From Pseudodesulfovibrio cashew (GTDB lineage: Bacteria > Desulfobacterota > Desulfovibrionia > Desulfovibrionales > Desulfovibrionaceae), in the NCBI RefSeq assembly GCF_009762795.1, contig NZ_CP046400.1, positions 1,527,501 to 1,591,500 of the forward strand: a DNA stretch of 64,000 nucleotides, in the 5' to 3' direction. Every line of letters begins with the position of its first letter. Positions within the stretch are counted from its first letter, which is position 1. Below the pieces are notes generated by a model. It searched no databases and was not told where the DNA came from. It was given only the letters and a program-made list of their open reading frames with translations. A program made the position numbers and the translations under genes. Positions 24,377 to 32,692 of the stretch are shown one piece after another.

Positions 24377-25750
24377 ATGGTTCCGAACATATTGTCGCCG
24401 AAGCTGACTCGCCGCCAGTTCCTCAAGGCCGGCTCCATGGCCGCCCTCGGGGTGGCCATGGGCGGTTGCGCCAAGAATCCGGTCACCGGCAAGAGCCAGT
24501 TCATGCTCGTGTCCGAGGAGCAGGAGATTGCCATGGACAAACAGGCGTCTCCCCACCAGCTTTCCGCCGACTACGGTCCGGTTCAGGACGGCGCCCTGAA
24601 CAGCTATGTGGCCGGTGTGGGCAAGTCCCTCTCCGACAGGAGCCATCGCCCGAACATGCCGTATTCCTTCCAGGTGGTGAACGCCAACTATATTAATGCC
24701 TACGCCTTCCCCGGCGGCACCGTTGCCTGCACTCGCGGCATTCTCGTGGACCTGGACAACGAAGCCGAACTGTCCGCTCTTCTGGGCCATGAGGTAGGCC
24801 ATGTCAACGCCCGACACACCGCCTCGCGCATGAGTACGCAGATGGTGGCCGGAACCCTGGCAGGTATCGGCGGGGCCTTTGTGGGCGCGCGCTATGGCGG
24901 AGAGTGGGGCGCTCTGGCCGGTGGGCTCGGCGGTATCGGCGTGGGCGCGCTTCTGGCGTCCTACAGTCGCGACGACGAACGCCAGGCCGACGCCCTGGGC
25001 ATGGAATACATGACCCGGGCGGGTTACAATCCGGACGGCATGGTCGGCCTCATGGATATGCTCAACGACCAGCACCAGCAAGAGCCCAGCGCCCTGGAGG
25101 TGATGTTCTCCACCCACCCCATGTCATCCGAGCGGCTGGCCACGGCCAGGAAGCGGGCCTACACCGAGTATATGGGATCCCGCGAGTACAGCTTCTACCG
25201 CGAGCGGTACATGGACAACACGGCGGAACTCCGCGCCATCGAACCTGCCATCAAAGACCTCCAGGAGGCGGAGAAGCTCCTGCGCGGCAAGAAGTACGCC
25301 GACGCCGAGGGAAAGTGCGCCGAAGCGCTCAAGATCGCGCCGGACGACTACGCGGGGCTGCTCCTCATGTCCAAGTGCCAAGTGGTCCAGGGCAAGTACG
25401 ACGAGGCCCAGCCGTACGTGGCAAGGGCCAAGGACGTCTATCCGAGCGAGGCCCAGGCCATGCAGCTCAGCGGCCTGCTCATGGTCAAGTCCAAGCACTA
25501 CGAGGCGGCCTTCGAGAATTTCGACGCCTATGAAAAGACCCTGCCCGGCAACCCCTACACGCCCTTCTACAAGGGCTATAGCCAGGAAGGCATGGGCCAC
25601 ACCGGGCAGGCCGCCCAGGAGTATATCCGTTTCCTGAAGCAGGTTAACTCCGGAGACCAGGCCAAGTACGCCTATTATCGCCTTGTCCAGTGGGGCTATA
25701 TCAAGGGCGCTGCCGAGCCCGTGGCCGATCCCTTCGCGGGGCTGGCCTGA
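24377..25750 (+). CDS. Tat-exported lipoprotein M48 metalloprotease with TPRs
   Basis: 457 residues. The N-terminus has a twin-arginine motif TRRQFLK, a hydrophobic run and Cys31 in AMGGC, so it looks like a Tat-exported lipoprotein. The zinc site HEVGH is at residues 138-142, with an Asp/Glu ligand region DDERQADALG downstream, as in the BepA/LoiP family of periplasmic proteases. From about residue 295 three TPR units follow (EAEKLLRGKKYADAEGKCAEAL is the first), again as in BepA. It probably degrades or helps assemble outer-membrane proteins in the periplasm. ATG 24377 has TAGGAGT upstream. Confidence 0.85.
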   Translation: MVPNILSPKLTRRQFLKAGSMAALGVAMGGCAKNPVTGKSQFMLVSEEQEIAMDKQASPHQLSADYGPVQDGALNSYVAGVGKSLSDRSHRPNMPYSFQVVNANYINAYAFPGGTVACTRGILVDLDNEAELSALLGHEVGHVNARHTASRMSTQMVAGTLAGIGGAFVGARYGGEWGALAGGLGGIGVGALLASYSRDDERQADALGMEYMTRAGYNPDGMVGLMDMLNDQHQQEPSALEVMFSTHPMSSERLATARKRAYTEYMGSREYSFYRERYMDNTAELRAIEPAIKDLQEAEKLLRGKKYADAEGKCAEALKIAPDDYAGLLLMSKCQVVQGKYDEAQPYVARAKDVYPSEAQAMQLSGLLMVKSKHYEAAFENFDAYEKTLPGNPYTPFYKGYSQEGMGHTGQAAQEYIRFLKQVNSGDQAKYAYYRLVQWGYIKGAAEPVADPFAGLA

Positions 25751-25779
25751 TCGGTCGTATTCCGCCCGGACTCCTCTGG

Positions 25780-25813
25780 AAAAGCGGCCTTCGAGGGCAG
25801 GCGGCGCTTTTAT
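25780..25813 (+). terminator. Terminator between the M48 and TlpA genes
   Basis: AAAAGCGGCC (25780-25789) pairs with GGCGGCGCTTTT (25800-25811, one bulge), followed by ATTT. It separates the protease gene from the thioredoxin gene. Confidence 0.6.
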
Positions 25814-25862
25814 TTGCCGGACATCTCTGGTATGCTCCGCGAACACTTTTGCGAGGTAGGTT

Positions 25863-26375
25863 ATGAACTATTTCAAGCGGCTTGCCGCATTGTCGGCGCT
25901 TTTGCTCCTGCTCATCGCCTGTTCCGGTGGCGCTCCCGAGGAGACCGAGGCCAGCTCGGCCCCGCCCGAGTCGCCTGCGGAACGGTTCCCGGCCATGGAT
26001 GTCGCACAGTTGGACAACTATCTGACGGCCAACAAGGGCAAGCCCACAATGCTCATCTTCTGGGCTACCTGGTGCCCGTCCTGCAAGCAGGCCATCCCGG
26101 AGATGGAGAAGCTCGCCCAATCGCACGGTGACAAGGTCAACGTGATCACCGTCTCCGTGGATGAGCGGCGCGAATTGCTGACGCGCTACTTCCAGGACAA
26201 GGAGCAGCCCCTGCCCGTTTATTGGGGCGGCGAGGACCTCGTCCGGAAGTTCGGCGTGGAGGCCATCCCCACCCTGGTGCTCTTCAACAAGAGCGGAGAG
26301 CCCGTGTTTTCAAGGCCCGGAGCCTTCCCCTACTCCATGCTCACGGCCATGGCCGACAAGCTGAATGCGGAGTAG
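25863..26375 (+). CDS. TlpA-like thioredoxin lipoprotein
   Basis: 170 residues. Signal peptide with lipobox LLIAC (Cys20), then a short Glu/Pro-rich linker, then a thioredoxin fold with the WCPSC active site (Cys71 and Cys74) and the cis-Pro AIPTL loop. It is a periplasmic disulfide or thiol reductant, most likely maturing c-type cytochromes or other exported proteins. A GNAT gene follows after three bases. Other members carry WCxxC in the same setting, so the reducing role is inferred from the family. Confidence 0.87.
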   Translation: MNYFKRLAALSALLLLLIACSGGAPEETEASSAPPESPAERFPAMDVAQLDNYLTANKGKPTMLIFWATWCPSCKQAIPEMEKLAQSHGDKVNVITVSVDERRELLTRYFQDKEQPLPVYWGGEDLVRKFGVEAIPTLVLFNKSGEPVFSRPGAFPYSMLTAMADKLNAE

Positions 26376-26378
26376 CCG

Positions 26379-26837
26379 GTGATCCGCAAGGCACGCATAG
26401 AAGACGTCAAGGCTATCCACGGACTGCTCATGCATCGCGAGGAGCACGAGGGACTGGTCCTGCCGCGTTCGTTCAGCCAGTTATATTCCCACCTCCGGGA
26501 TTTTTTCGTGGTGGTGGACGATGACGGCAAGGTCATCGGGTGCTGCGCCCTGAACATCATCTGGGATAACCTGGCCGAGATCCGCTCCCTGGTGGTGGAC
26601 CCTGTCCACAGGGGAAAACGCCTCGGCCGCAAGCTGGTGGAGGCGTGCCTGAGCGAGGCCGTGACCCTGGGGATCTACAAGGTCTATACCCTGACCGAGC
26701 AGACGGCGTTCTTCGCTCATCTCGGCTTCGAGCCCGAGGACATGGACCAGCTCAACCAGAAGGTCTTCACCGACTGCCTCAATTGTCCCCGCTTTCCCGA
26801 TCATTGCAACGAGGTTGCCATGATCATGAATCTCTAA
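26379..26837 (+). CDS. GNAT acetyltransferase, ArgA/N-acetylglutamate synthase-like
   Basis: 152 residues from GTG 26379, three bases after the TlpA stop. Acetyl-CoA binding is seen in SLVVDPVHRGKRLGRKLVEACL (motif R/Q-x-x-G-x-G/A with the RGKRLG variant) and the preceding strand IGCCALNIIW. Residues 1-30 and the C-terminus (CLNCPRFPDHCNEVAMI) match the short N-acetyltransferase of ArgA/ArgO-type in Desulfovibrio. It may be the stand-alone N-acetylglutamate synthase of the arginine pathway; this is family-based and not proven here. Confidence 0.78.
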   Translation: MIRKARIEDVKAIHGLLMHREEHEGLVLPRSFSQLYSHLRDFFVVVDDDGKVIGCCALNIIWDNLAEIRSLVVDPVHRGKRLGRKLVEACLSEAVTLGIYKVYTLTEQTAFFAHLGFEPEDMDQLNQKVFTDCLNCPRFPDHCNEVAMIMNL

Positions 26838-26856
26838 CCCTGCATGAAAAAACACC

Positions 26857-27384
26857 ATGGCGCATAAACTCACCCCGTTCATCACGGCGGAACAGATATC
26901 CCAACGCGTTGCCGAGCTCGGCAGCGAGATTACGACTAGCTACGGCAAAGGCGGTTCGCTGGTCTGCATCTGCGTGCTCAAGGGCGCGTTTCTCTTTTAT
27001 TCCGATCTGATCCGAAAGATCGACCTCGGCATCGAGGTGGACTTCGTTCGCCTGGCCAGCTACGGCACGGCCACATCCCGCGGCGACGACATCGTCTTTT
27101 CCAAGGACCTGGAGATTTCCATCGAGGGCAAGGACGTGCTCGTCGTCGAAGACATCGTGGACACCGGCCACTCCATGGACTTCCTGCTGCATGTGTTGCG
27201 CGGAAGAAAACCGAAGAGTTTGAAAATCTGTTCGCTTATTGATAAGCATGAGCGCAGGGAGAAGAAGGTCGCCGTGGATTTCGCGGGCTTCAAACTGGAC
27301 GACGGGTTCATCGTCGGCTACGGCCTGGACTACGCCGAACGCTACAGAGAGTTGGACGGAATTTACGAATTGTCCACGGAATAA
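26857..27384 (+). CDS. hpt: Hypoxanthine phosphoribosyltransferase
   Basis: 175 residues. The PRPP motif VLVVEDIVDTGHSM (about residues 91-104) with acidic pair, the early SLVCICVLKGAFLF loop and the late VGYGLDYAERYR segment give the class. It salvages hypoxanthine and guanine to IMP and GMP. The gene follows the GNAT gene by 19 bases and precedes the zinc-ribbon gene by 21 bases, so all three lie in one likely transcript starting at tlpA. Confidence 0.93.
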   Translation: MAHKLTPFITAEQISQRVAELGSEITTSYGKGGSLVCICVLKGAFLFYSDLIRKIDLGIEVDFVRLASYGTATSRGDDIVFSKDLEISIEGKDVLVVEDIVDTGHSMDFLLHVLRGRKPKSLKICSLIDKHERREKKVAVDFAGFKLDDGFIVGYGLDYAERYRELDGIYELSTE

Positions 27385-27405
27385 GGATAATCGGAGTAAT
27401 ACATT

Positions 27406-28737
27406 ATGATCGTCACCTGCCCGAATTGCCAGACCCGCTACAACCTGCCCGACGACAAGGTGCCGGCTGGAGGCGCCAAGGTCAAATGCTCCAAGTGCGC
27501 CCACGTGTTCAAGGCGGAACTGCCGCCGTCCACCCCCGAGGAGGAAGTGGAGAGCCTGCTGGAAGAGCAGGCTCCGGCCACGGACACGCAGGCGGGTGAC
27601 GATTTCGACGAGACCTTCAACGAAATGGCCGCCGGGGCCGGAGGGGAACCCTCGGAAGAGCCGGGCGATGAACTCGGCGATGAGGAGGGTGCGACAGCGC
27701 CTGCAGAGCCTGCCTCCGACGACGCCGGGCCCGAAGAATCCATGCCCGGCATGGACGATCTTTTCGACGAGGTGGAGGATGCCTCCGAGCCTGACGAATC
27801 TCCCGAAGCTCCCGAGTCCGAAGACGATTCTCTCTTCGAGGAGGAAGAGGATGCCGGGAGCATGGCCGACGATGTGGAGGCCCTGTTCGGCGACGACGAA
27901 GAAGACGACACCGACGATCTCTTCGCCGATGACGAGGAGGATGAAGGCGGGACCGATGTGGACGATCTCTTCGGCGATGACGAAGAGGAGGAAGAGGAAC
28001 CGGGTGATGCCGGCGCTCCGGTTGAGGATGATCTTTTCGCGGAAGACGACTTGGAAGACGAGGGCCTCGAAGATGAGGAAGGCGAAGAAGATGCCTTCAA
28101 AGGCAAGACGGATTTCGGCCTTGATGAGACTGCCGAGGAACCCAAAAGCAACCGCAAGCAGTTGGGATGCCTTGTCATTCTCCTGGTTGTCCTCCTTGGT
28201 CTCGGTGCCGCGATATATTTCCGGGCCTGGACTCTGCTCGGGGTCGACCTGGGCACCTACTTTCAGAACGTGCCGTACATCGGCAAGCTGTTCATGGAAG
28301 AGACCGGTGGCGATGGCGAGACCGCGCCCGGGGAATCCCCGGCCGACCGGGTCCGCAAGATAGAGCTCCGCAACGTCAAGCAGTACTACGTGGCCAACGA
28401 GAAGACCGGCAACCTGTTCGTGGTCGAAGGCAAGGCGGTGAACAAGTTCACCACGCCCAAGGAACGGATAAAAGTCGAGGTGGTTCTCTATGACGGCACG
28501 GGCAACGTGCTTACCTCCAAGTCCTTCCTGTGCGGCAACGTGCTTTCCCAGTTCCAGCTGCAGGTGCAGACCCGCAAGGAGATCGAGGAAGGGCTAGCCA
28601 GCGAAGTCGGCATTCTTTCCAACAACACCTTCCTCAGGCCCGGGGCGTCCACGCCCTTCATGGCCGTGTTCTTCGAGCCCCCGGCAGGGGTCAAGGAGTT
28701 CCTGGTCAAGGTGGTCGACGTGGGTGATCCCGAGTAA
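27406..28737 (+). CDS. Zinc-ribbon (MJ0042) membrane protein with DUF3426 domain
   Basis: 443 residues. The start is CPNCQTRYNLPDDKVPAGGAKVKCSKCAHVF-type zinc ribbon (residues 5-35), then about 210 residues of Asp/Glu-rich low complexity, a transmembrane helix (CLVILLVVLLGLGAAIYFRA) near residue 255, and a DUF3426 domain (LRNVKQYYVANEKTGNLFVV) at the C-terminus. The zinc ribbon would be cytoplasmic and DUF3426 periplasmic. Widespread in deltaproteobacteria; function unknown. The acidic stretch gives a Ser-rich shadow on the other strand that is not a gene. Confidence 0.8.
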   Translation: MIVTCPNCQTRYNLPDDKVPAGGAKVKCSKCAHVFKAELPPSTPEEEVESLLEEQAPATDTQAGDDFDETFNEMAAGAGGEPSEEPGDELGDEEGATAPAEPASDDAGPEESMPGMDDLFDEVEDASEPDESPEAPESEDDSLFEEEEDAGSMADDVEALFGDDEEDDTDDLFADDEEDEGGTDVDDLFGDDEEEEEEPGDAGAPVEDDLFAEDDLEDEGLEDEEGEEDAFKGKTDFGLDETAEEPKSNRKQLGCLVILLVVLLGLGAAIYFRAWTLLGVDLGTYFQNVPYIGKLFMEETGGDGETAPGESPADRVRKIELRNVKQYYVANEKTGNLFVVEGKAVNKFTTPKERIKVEVVLYDGTGNVLTSKSFLCGNVLSQFQLQVQTRKEIEEGLASEVGILSNNTFLRPGASTPFMAVFFEPPAGVKEFLVKVVDVGDPE

Positions 28738-28761
28738 ACGGGAGCACCAGTAAAGAGAGCG

Positions 28762-28789
28762 GGGGAGGCGCTTGCGCGCCTTCCTTTTT
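28762..28789 (+). terminator. Terminator after the zinc-ribbon gene
   Basis: GGGAGGCGC (28763-28771) pairs with GCGCCTTCC (28776-28784) over a four-base loop, and T5 follows. It ends the tlpA-hpt-zinc-ribbon transcript before the ATP synthase genes. Confidence 0.75.
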
Positions 28790-28882
28790 GTTAAAAAGGA
28801 ATACCGCTCAGGCCAGGCGTGACACCGCTTTCCGGAGGGTGAGGCACTTTGGGAGAAAAAGCACAAATATGCCAGAAACGCA

Positions 28883-28938
28883 TTGACGCGAAACCGGCCC
28901 CTGTGTTACTTCTCCTCCACTTGTGAAGGATTGCACGA
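28883..28938 (+). promoter_or_regulatory. Promoter and Rex-like operator of the F0 genes
   Basis: -35 TTGACG (28883-28888) and -10 TTACTT (28906-28911) are 17 bases apart. Just past the expected start lies TTGTGAAGGATTGCACGA (28921-28938), which matches the Rex consensus TTGTGAAA-N2-TTTCACAA at 13 of 16 informative positions. A repressor bound there would block the promoter. The two-half-site form supports Rex over a chance match, but Crp/Fnr-type HcpR sites look alike. Confidence 0.6.
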
Positions 28939-28996
28939 AATGGTTTTTCCGGGTCGTGGCCCGGTCAGGGTGAAACTACTTCACAAGGAAGCGAAC

Positions 28997-29299
28997 ATGT
29001 TCTTTTCAAAAGACGGACGATGGAAAAATGTAGTGCAGGTCGGCGGAACGGCCAGCACCATGGGACTGCACATTGTGTCGGCCATCATCGTCGGACTGAC
29101 GTTCGGATACTTTCTGGACGATTATTTCGGGACCAAGCCCTACCTGATCATGATCTTTTTCGTGCTCGGGGTGCTCGCAGGCTTCAAGGCGGTTTTCGAG
29201 GATTTCCGGAAGCTACAACGGCGTCAGGAAGAACAGCAACATGGTTCTTTGAAACAGGAAGGGAAAAAGAGTGCTGGAGATGATCAATCAGAAGCTTGA
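28997..29299 (+). CDS. atpZ: AtpZ/AtpI family membrane protein
   Basis: 100 residues from ATG 28997 (AAGGAAG upstream). Two membrane helices (GLHIVSAIIVGLTFGYFLDD with its FGTKPY loop, and LIMIFFVLGVLAGFKAVFED) are the AtpZ/AtpI-family F0 assembly signature. It ends in a Lys/Glu-rich tail. It is first in the cluster and its 3' end overlaps the next gene by 29 bases. A role in c-ring assembly or Mg2+/Ca2+ handling is known for relatives; here it is by family only. Confidence 0.8.
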   Translation: MFFSKDGRWKNVVQVGGTASTMGLHIVSAIIVGLTFGYFLDDYFGTKPYLIMIFFVLGVLAGFKAVFEDFRKLQRRQEEQQHGSLKQEGKKSAGDDQSEA

Positions 29300-29696
29300 G
29301 CCGCTGCTCGTGAAGTGGGGCTTTCAGCGTACTGATACGCGTATCGTCGTCCGCAATCAGATTTACGTGTCGCTGGGGACCTCTCTAGTGATCGTGCTGG
29401 TAACACTGTTCTCCCGGTGGTCTCTCGCTTATGCGGCTGGGGCGGTGCTCGCCCTCATCAACTTCTGGACGCTTGCCCGCGTTGTCCAGACGTTGGTCTA
29501 CGAGCCAAAAGGCGGACCATTCAAACTGTTTGTCATATTCATGGTGAAGATGACTCTGAGCGGGCTGGCCTTGTACTGGCTAATAGGAGTTGAACGCGTT
29601 CCCCACTGGGGGTTGATATCGGGAATAGGCACCGTGCCTTTAAATATCACGGTGACGGGCCTGATGCAGCTGGGGAACAAAAAGCCTAGATTGTAA
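29271..29696 (+). CDS. atpI: ATP synthase subunit I
   Basis: 141 residues. GTG 29271 is preferred to ATG 29280 because GGAAGG lies 7 bases before it. It overlaps atpZ. Four membrane segments are visible, and the sequence YVSLGTSLVIVLVTLFSRWS and NFWTLARVVQTLV fits the AtpI family that helps assemble the c ring. It is followed by atpB after a 12-base gap. Confidence 0.82.
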   Translation: MLEMINQKLEPLLVKWGFQRTDTRIVVRNQIYVSLGTSLVIVLVTLFSRWSLAYAAGAVLALINFWTLARVVQTLVYEPKGGPFKLFVIFMVKMTLSGLALYWLIGVERVPHWGLISGIGTVPLNITVTGLMQLGNKKPRL

Positions 29697-29708
29697 GGAG
29701 GCTTGGAT

Positions 29709-30431
29709 ATGGGTTTTTCAGGCGGACTTCAGCATCCTCTGCTCTATGCTGACATGATCAAATCCGTTGGGCACTGGGGTGCTTCAATGGAACACGCCCT
29801 CGGCGTTGAGTCCATCAACCACGTGATTTACATGTGGATCGCGATGGCGATTCTTTTTTCTCTGGGTCTGATCGTCCGTGGCCGCTTGCAGCTGGTCCCC
29901 GGCGGTCTCCAGAATGTCATGGAGACCATCTTCGGCGGTCTGGAAGACTTCGTTGTCTCCAACCTCGGCGAGGAAGGTCGGCAGTTCATGCCGCTCCTCG
30001 GCACGATCTTCATCTTCATCCTGACCATGAACCTGATGGGCCTTATCCCGGGTTGTGACGCCGCCACGGCGAACATCAACACCCCGGCGGCCATGGCCAT
30101 CATCGTGTTCGTGTTCTACCAGTTCGTCGGTATCCGCAAATGGGGCGCCGGCTACATCAAGCACTTCATGGGTCCGGTCGGCTTCCTGGCGCCGCTCATG
30201 CTGATCCTCGAGCCCATCTCTCACCTTGCTCGTCCGCTCAGCCTGACGCTTCGTCTCTTCGGTAACATCCGCGGTGAGGAAATCGTCCTCGTCCTGATGT
30301 TCATGCTGGCTCCGATCTTTGGTTCCCTGCCGATGTACTTCCTGTTCATCCTGGCTAAGACCATCCAGGCATTCATCTTCTTCATGCTGACGATGCTCTA
30401 CCTGCAGGGCGCCATCGAACACGCTCACTAG
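29709..30431 (+). CDS. atpB: F-type ATP synthase subunit a
   Basis: 240 residues. The TTG at 29703 is only one base from the Shine-Dalgarno AAGGAGG (29695-29701), so ATG 29709 (7-base spacing) is the start. The essential Arg is in the block SLTLRLFGN, and the last helices ([20 protein letters not shown]) hold the half-channel residues. Subunit a forms the ion half-channels against the c ring. In Desulfovibrio the F1 genes lie elsewhere, and none are seen here. Confidence 0.95.
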   Translation: MGFSGGLQHPLLYADMIKSVGHWGASMEHALGVESINHVIYMWIAMAILFSLGLIVRGRLQLVPGGLQNVMETIFGGLEDFVVSNLGEEGRQFMPLLGTIFIFILTMNLMGLIPGCDAATANINTPAAMAIIVFVFYQFVGIRKWGAGYIKHFMGPVGFLAPLMLILEPISHLARPLSLTLRLFGNIRGEEIVLVLMFMLAPIFGSLPMYFLFILAKTIQAFIFFMLTMLYLQGAIEHAH

Positions 30432-30510
30432 AAGCGGGTTCACACCAATTATGGGGAAATGGTCCTTGGACCAAAACAATATTAAATGATTCCACTTGGA
30501 GGATTCACTA

Positions 30511-30819
30511 ATGAAAATCGCTAAGATTCTGTTCACCACCCTGGCTATGGTTCTGGTTGCTTCCGTTGCTTTCGCTTCCGAAGGTGCTGATCCCGTCATG
30601 TCCGCCAAAGCTTACGCCACTGCCATCGGCATGGGCATCGCCGCCGGTCTCTGCGGCATCGGCCAGGGCATGGGCGTGAAGGGCGCTTGTGAAGGTATCG
30701 CCCGCAACCCCGAAGCCGGTGGCCAGCTCTCCACCACCCTGATCCTCGGCCTGGCATTCATCGAGTCTCTCGCCATTTACGCCCTGGTCGTCAACCTGAT
30801 CCTGCTCTTCGTCGTCTAG
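30511..30819 (+). CDS. atpE: F-type ATP synthase subunit c, Na+-type ion site
   Basis: 102 residues from ATG 30511 (GGAGG upstream). A cleavable-like signal segment (residues 1-23) precedes two helices. The carboxylate is Glu85 in [13 protein letters not shown], and Gln52 is in [10 protein letters not shown]. Aligned by fixed spacing with Ilyobacter c (Gln32, Glu65, Ser66, Tyr70) all four polar ligands are present as Gln52, Glu85, Ser86 and Tyr90. Proton-type c subunits with Gln and Tyr usually have Ala in place of Ser86. So Na+ coupling is possible. The gene is the last of the F0 cluster. Confidence 0.93.
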   Translation: MKIAKILFTTLAMVLVASVAFASEGADPVMSAKAYATAIGMGIAAGLCGIGQGMGVKGACEGIARNPEAGGQLSTTLILGLAFIESLAIYALVVNLILLFVV

Positions 30820-30842
30820 TTTTAGACCGCAAAGATGTATAC

Positions 30843-30868
30843 AAAGGGAGACTTCGGTCTCCCTTTTT
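30843..30868 (+). terminator. Terminator after atpE
   Basis: AAAGGGAGAC (30843-30852) pairs with GTCTCCCTTT (30857-30866) around a TTCG tetraloop, followed by T. It separates the F0 genes from rex. Confidence 0.85.
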
Positions 30869-30879
30869 CACCCCTTTTC

Positions 30880-30897
30880 TTGTTAAAAGTTTCACAT
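30880..30897 (+). promoter_or_regulatory. Rex-like operator before rex
   Basis: TTGTTAAAAGTTTCACAT matches the Rex site TTGTGAAA-N2-TTTCACAA at 14 of 16 positions. It lies 40 bases before the rex start, so it suggests autoregulation. Confidence 0.65.
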
Positions 30898-30936
30898 GTT
30901 TGGCGCACACGTTGCGCCCTACGCGTTATTTGAGCC

Positions 30937-31569
30937 ATGAAAAGCGAACACATCCCCAAAGCGACCATAGGTCGGCTCGCCGTGTACATCCAGGTTCTGG
31001 AGAACCTGTTGCGAGATGGCACCGACGTGATCTCTTCGGAGAAGCTGGCCCGCGCCTGCTCGGTCAACTCCTCGCAGATCAGAAAGGATCTGGCTTACTT
31101 CGGTGAATTCGGAGTTCGCGGAGTCGGCTATTACGTCCAGGAGTTGATCACTTCCATCAAGCAGTCCCTGGGTATCGACAGGGTCTGGAAGTGCGCGCTC
31201 ATCGGTGTCGGCAACATGGGAGCGGCGCTACTGCGTCACCACGATTTCGAGCGGCGCGGTTTCAAGATCGAAGCCGCCTTCGACTGCGACCCCGACAAGA
31301 TCGGGCGCGAGTTCGAGAATCTGGAGATCGTCTGCCCCACGCACCTGAAGGAGCAGGCTCCCGAGATGGGATTGGAAATCGGCATTATCACCACGCCGCC
31401 GGACCGCGCCCAGCGGGCCGCCAATCACCTGGTGGACGCCAATATCCGTGGCATCATCAACTTTGCTCCGGCGCGGATCAACGTTCCTCCGCATGTTCCG
31501 GTCGAGTACGTCGACTTCTTTGACCACCTCTATTCCATCGCTTTCCAGATTACTCTGGGCAACGACTAG
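30937..31569 (+). CDS. rex: Redox-sensing transcriptional repressor Rex
   Basis: 210 residues. The winged-helix N-terminus (RLAVYIQVLENLLRDGTDVISSEKLA) is followed by a Rossmann domain with GVGNMGAALL (about residues 88-97) and the C-terminal swapped helix YIDFF/YSIAFQI-type region. Rex senses the NADH/NAD+ ratio and leaves DNA when NADH is high. The Rex of Desulfovibrio vulgaris, also next to its atp genes, has been reported to repress sat. Candidate sites occur before atpZ, rex and sat in this window. Confidence 0.95.
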   Translation: MKSEHIPKATIGRLAVYIQVLENLLRDGTDVISSEKLARACSVNSSQIRKDLAYFGEFGVRGVGYYVQELITSIKQSLGIDRVWKCALIGVGNMGAALLRHHDFERRGFKIEAAFDCDPDKIGREFENLEIVCPTHLKEQAPEMGLEIGIITTPPDRAQRAANHLVDANIRGIINFAPARINVPPHVPVEYVDFFDHLYSIAFQITLGND

Positions 31570-31595
31570 CTCGTCATATTTCTGAATTTGCATCG

Positions 31596-31628
31596 GGCGA
31601 ACCGCGTAAAGCGGTTCGCCTTTTTTTT
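31596..31628 (+). terminator. Terminator after rex
   Basis: GGCGAACCGC (31596-31605) pairs perfectly with GCGGTTCGCC (31611-31620), followed by T8. A very clear intrinsic terminator. Confidence 0.92.
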
Positions 31629-31890
31629 GCGCTCTGTGCGGTGCTGAAGGCAGAGTCCTTTCTCCCATTACCCATCAGATAGTGGGATTCAGGATTTGTG
31701 TATGACTCGGAACTGATTATTCCTAACATCTCCTCGAATCGGGATTCTAGAGATGAGTACACACGACTGCGAACGGCCTTCTCTGAAGAGCTCAGGCTGT
31801 TCGTTGTCAGCACAGATAATGTGGGAGGGTGTCCTTCTTGGTGATGCTGCGGAAGACTATGCATAGAGAGGGAAGTGGCGCCTGCTAAAA
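31629..31890. other. Gene-free stretch between rex and the phoB-like gene
   Basis: About 260 bases with lower GC than its neighbours. I see no gene with a Shine-Dalgarno and no strong hairpin here. The minus-strand open frame across it overlaps the convergent terminator and lacks a plausible start, so it is not called. Confidence 0.5.
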
Positions 31891-31928
31891 CAAACAGCTC
31901 CATGCCTACGATGAGGCATGGAGCTGTT
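31891..31928 (-). terminator. Terminator of the phoB-like gene
   Basis: AAACAGCTCCATGCC (31891-31905) pairs with GGCATGGAGCTGTTT (31914-31928), a 15-bp stem. On the minus strand it is followed by GTTTGTTTT, so it ends the response-regulator gene. Confidence 0.85.
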
Positions 31929-31951
31929 TGGGGTGTTTCTGGAAAGCGGGA

Positions 31952-32638
31952 TCAGGCCTTGAAACGATAGCCTACCCCGCGGACAGTCTCAATGAAGGAT
32001 GCGTAAGGTCCGAGCTTCTGGCGCAGGCGGCGGACATGAGTATCCACCGTGCGGGAGTAGCCTTCGAAGTGGGTGTCCCAGACCGTGTCCAGGAGGTTGT
32101 CGCGGGTCTGGACTTTGCCTGCGCCGGAAATGAGGACGGTGAGGAGCTTGAACTCCGTGGCGGTGAGGGAAATCTCCTCATCGTCCACACTGAGCTGGTG
32201 GGCTTCGAAGTCAACCCTCAGGCCGTTGCGCTCCCACTGCTTGGGGGCGTCGGGTTCGGGGGCGCCGGAGCGGCGCAGCACGGCCTTAATGCGCAGAATC
32301 AATTCGCGGGGTGAAAAGGGTTTGACCACGTAGTCGTCGGCTCCCAGCTCAAGGCCGACTATCTTGTCGACCTCTTCGCCCTTGGCAGTGAGCATGATGA
32401 CGGGGATACGCGAGAGTGAGGGGTCGCTTTTAAGTTGGCGGCATGTTTCCAGGCCGTCCATGCCGGGCATCATGAGATCGAGGAGAACGATGTCCGGCTT
32501 GAAGGCGGCAGCGAGATTCAGCCCGCCCTGGCCATCCTCGGCCACGGCAACGTCAAATCCGGCTGAGGCGAGATTGTATTTGAGCAATTCCCTGGTGTCA
32601 CGGTGGTCTTCGACAACCAGAACCTTCTGTGCAGACAC
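31952..32638 (-). CDS. phoB: OmpR/PhoB-family response regulator
   Basis: 228 residues. The receiver has its acidic pocket at VVEDHRD, acceptor Asp54 in VLLDLMMPG and the Lys in VVKPFSP. The C-terminal winged helix contains LTATEFKLLTVLI and the recognition part SRTVDTHVRRLRQKLG. Length and domain order match PhoB. No sensor kinase gene is adjacent, so the regulator is orphan in the window. The upstream region (32693-32746) carries 11-bp phased repeats like the box before pstB, which suits autoregulation in the Pho regulon. Assignment as PhoB rather than another OmpR-type protein rests on this context. Confidence 0.75.
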   Translation of the reverse strand: MSAQKVLVVEDHRDTRELLKYNLASAGFDVAVAEDGQGGLNLAAAFKPDIVLLDLMMPGMDGLETCRQLKSDPSLSRIPVIMLTAKGEEVDKIVGLELGADDYVVKPFSPRELILRIKAVLRRSGAPEPDAPKQWERNGLRVDFEAHQLSVDDEEISLTATEFKLLTVLISGAGKVQTRDNLLDTVWDTHFEGYSRTVDTHVRRLRQKLGPYASFIETVRGVGYRFKA

Positions 32639-32692
32639 GAGCGCTTCTCCTTCGGTGGAATGGATTGTTACGGCCTGCTATAGCCCATATTC

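Noticed and set aside
27438-28256. Ser-rich minus-strand open frame in the zinc-ribbon gene
   Set aside because: It only mirrors the Asp/Glu-rich stretch of the plus-strand protein; poly-Ser results from the complement of GAN codons.
31574-31903. Minus-strand open frame between rex and the phoB-like gene
   Set aside because: It runs through two terminators, has no ribosome-binding site and no protein features.
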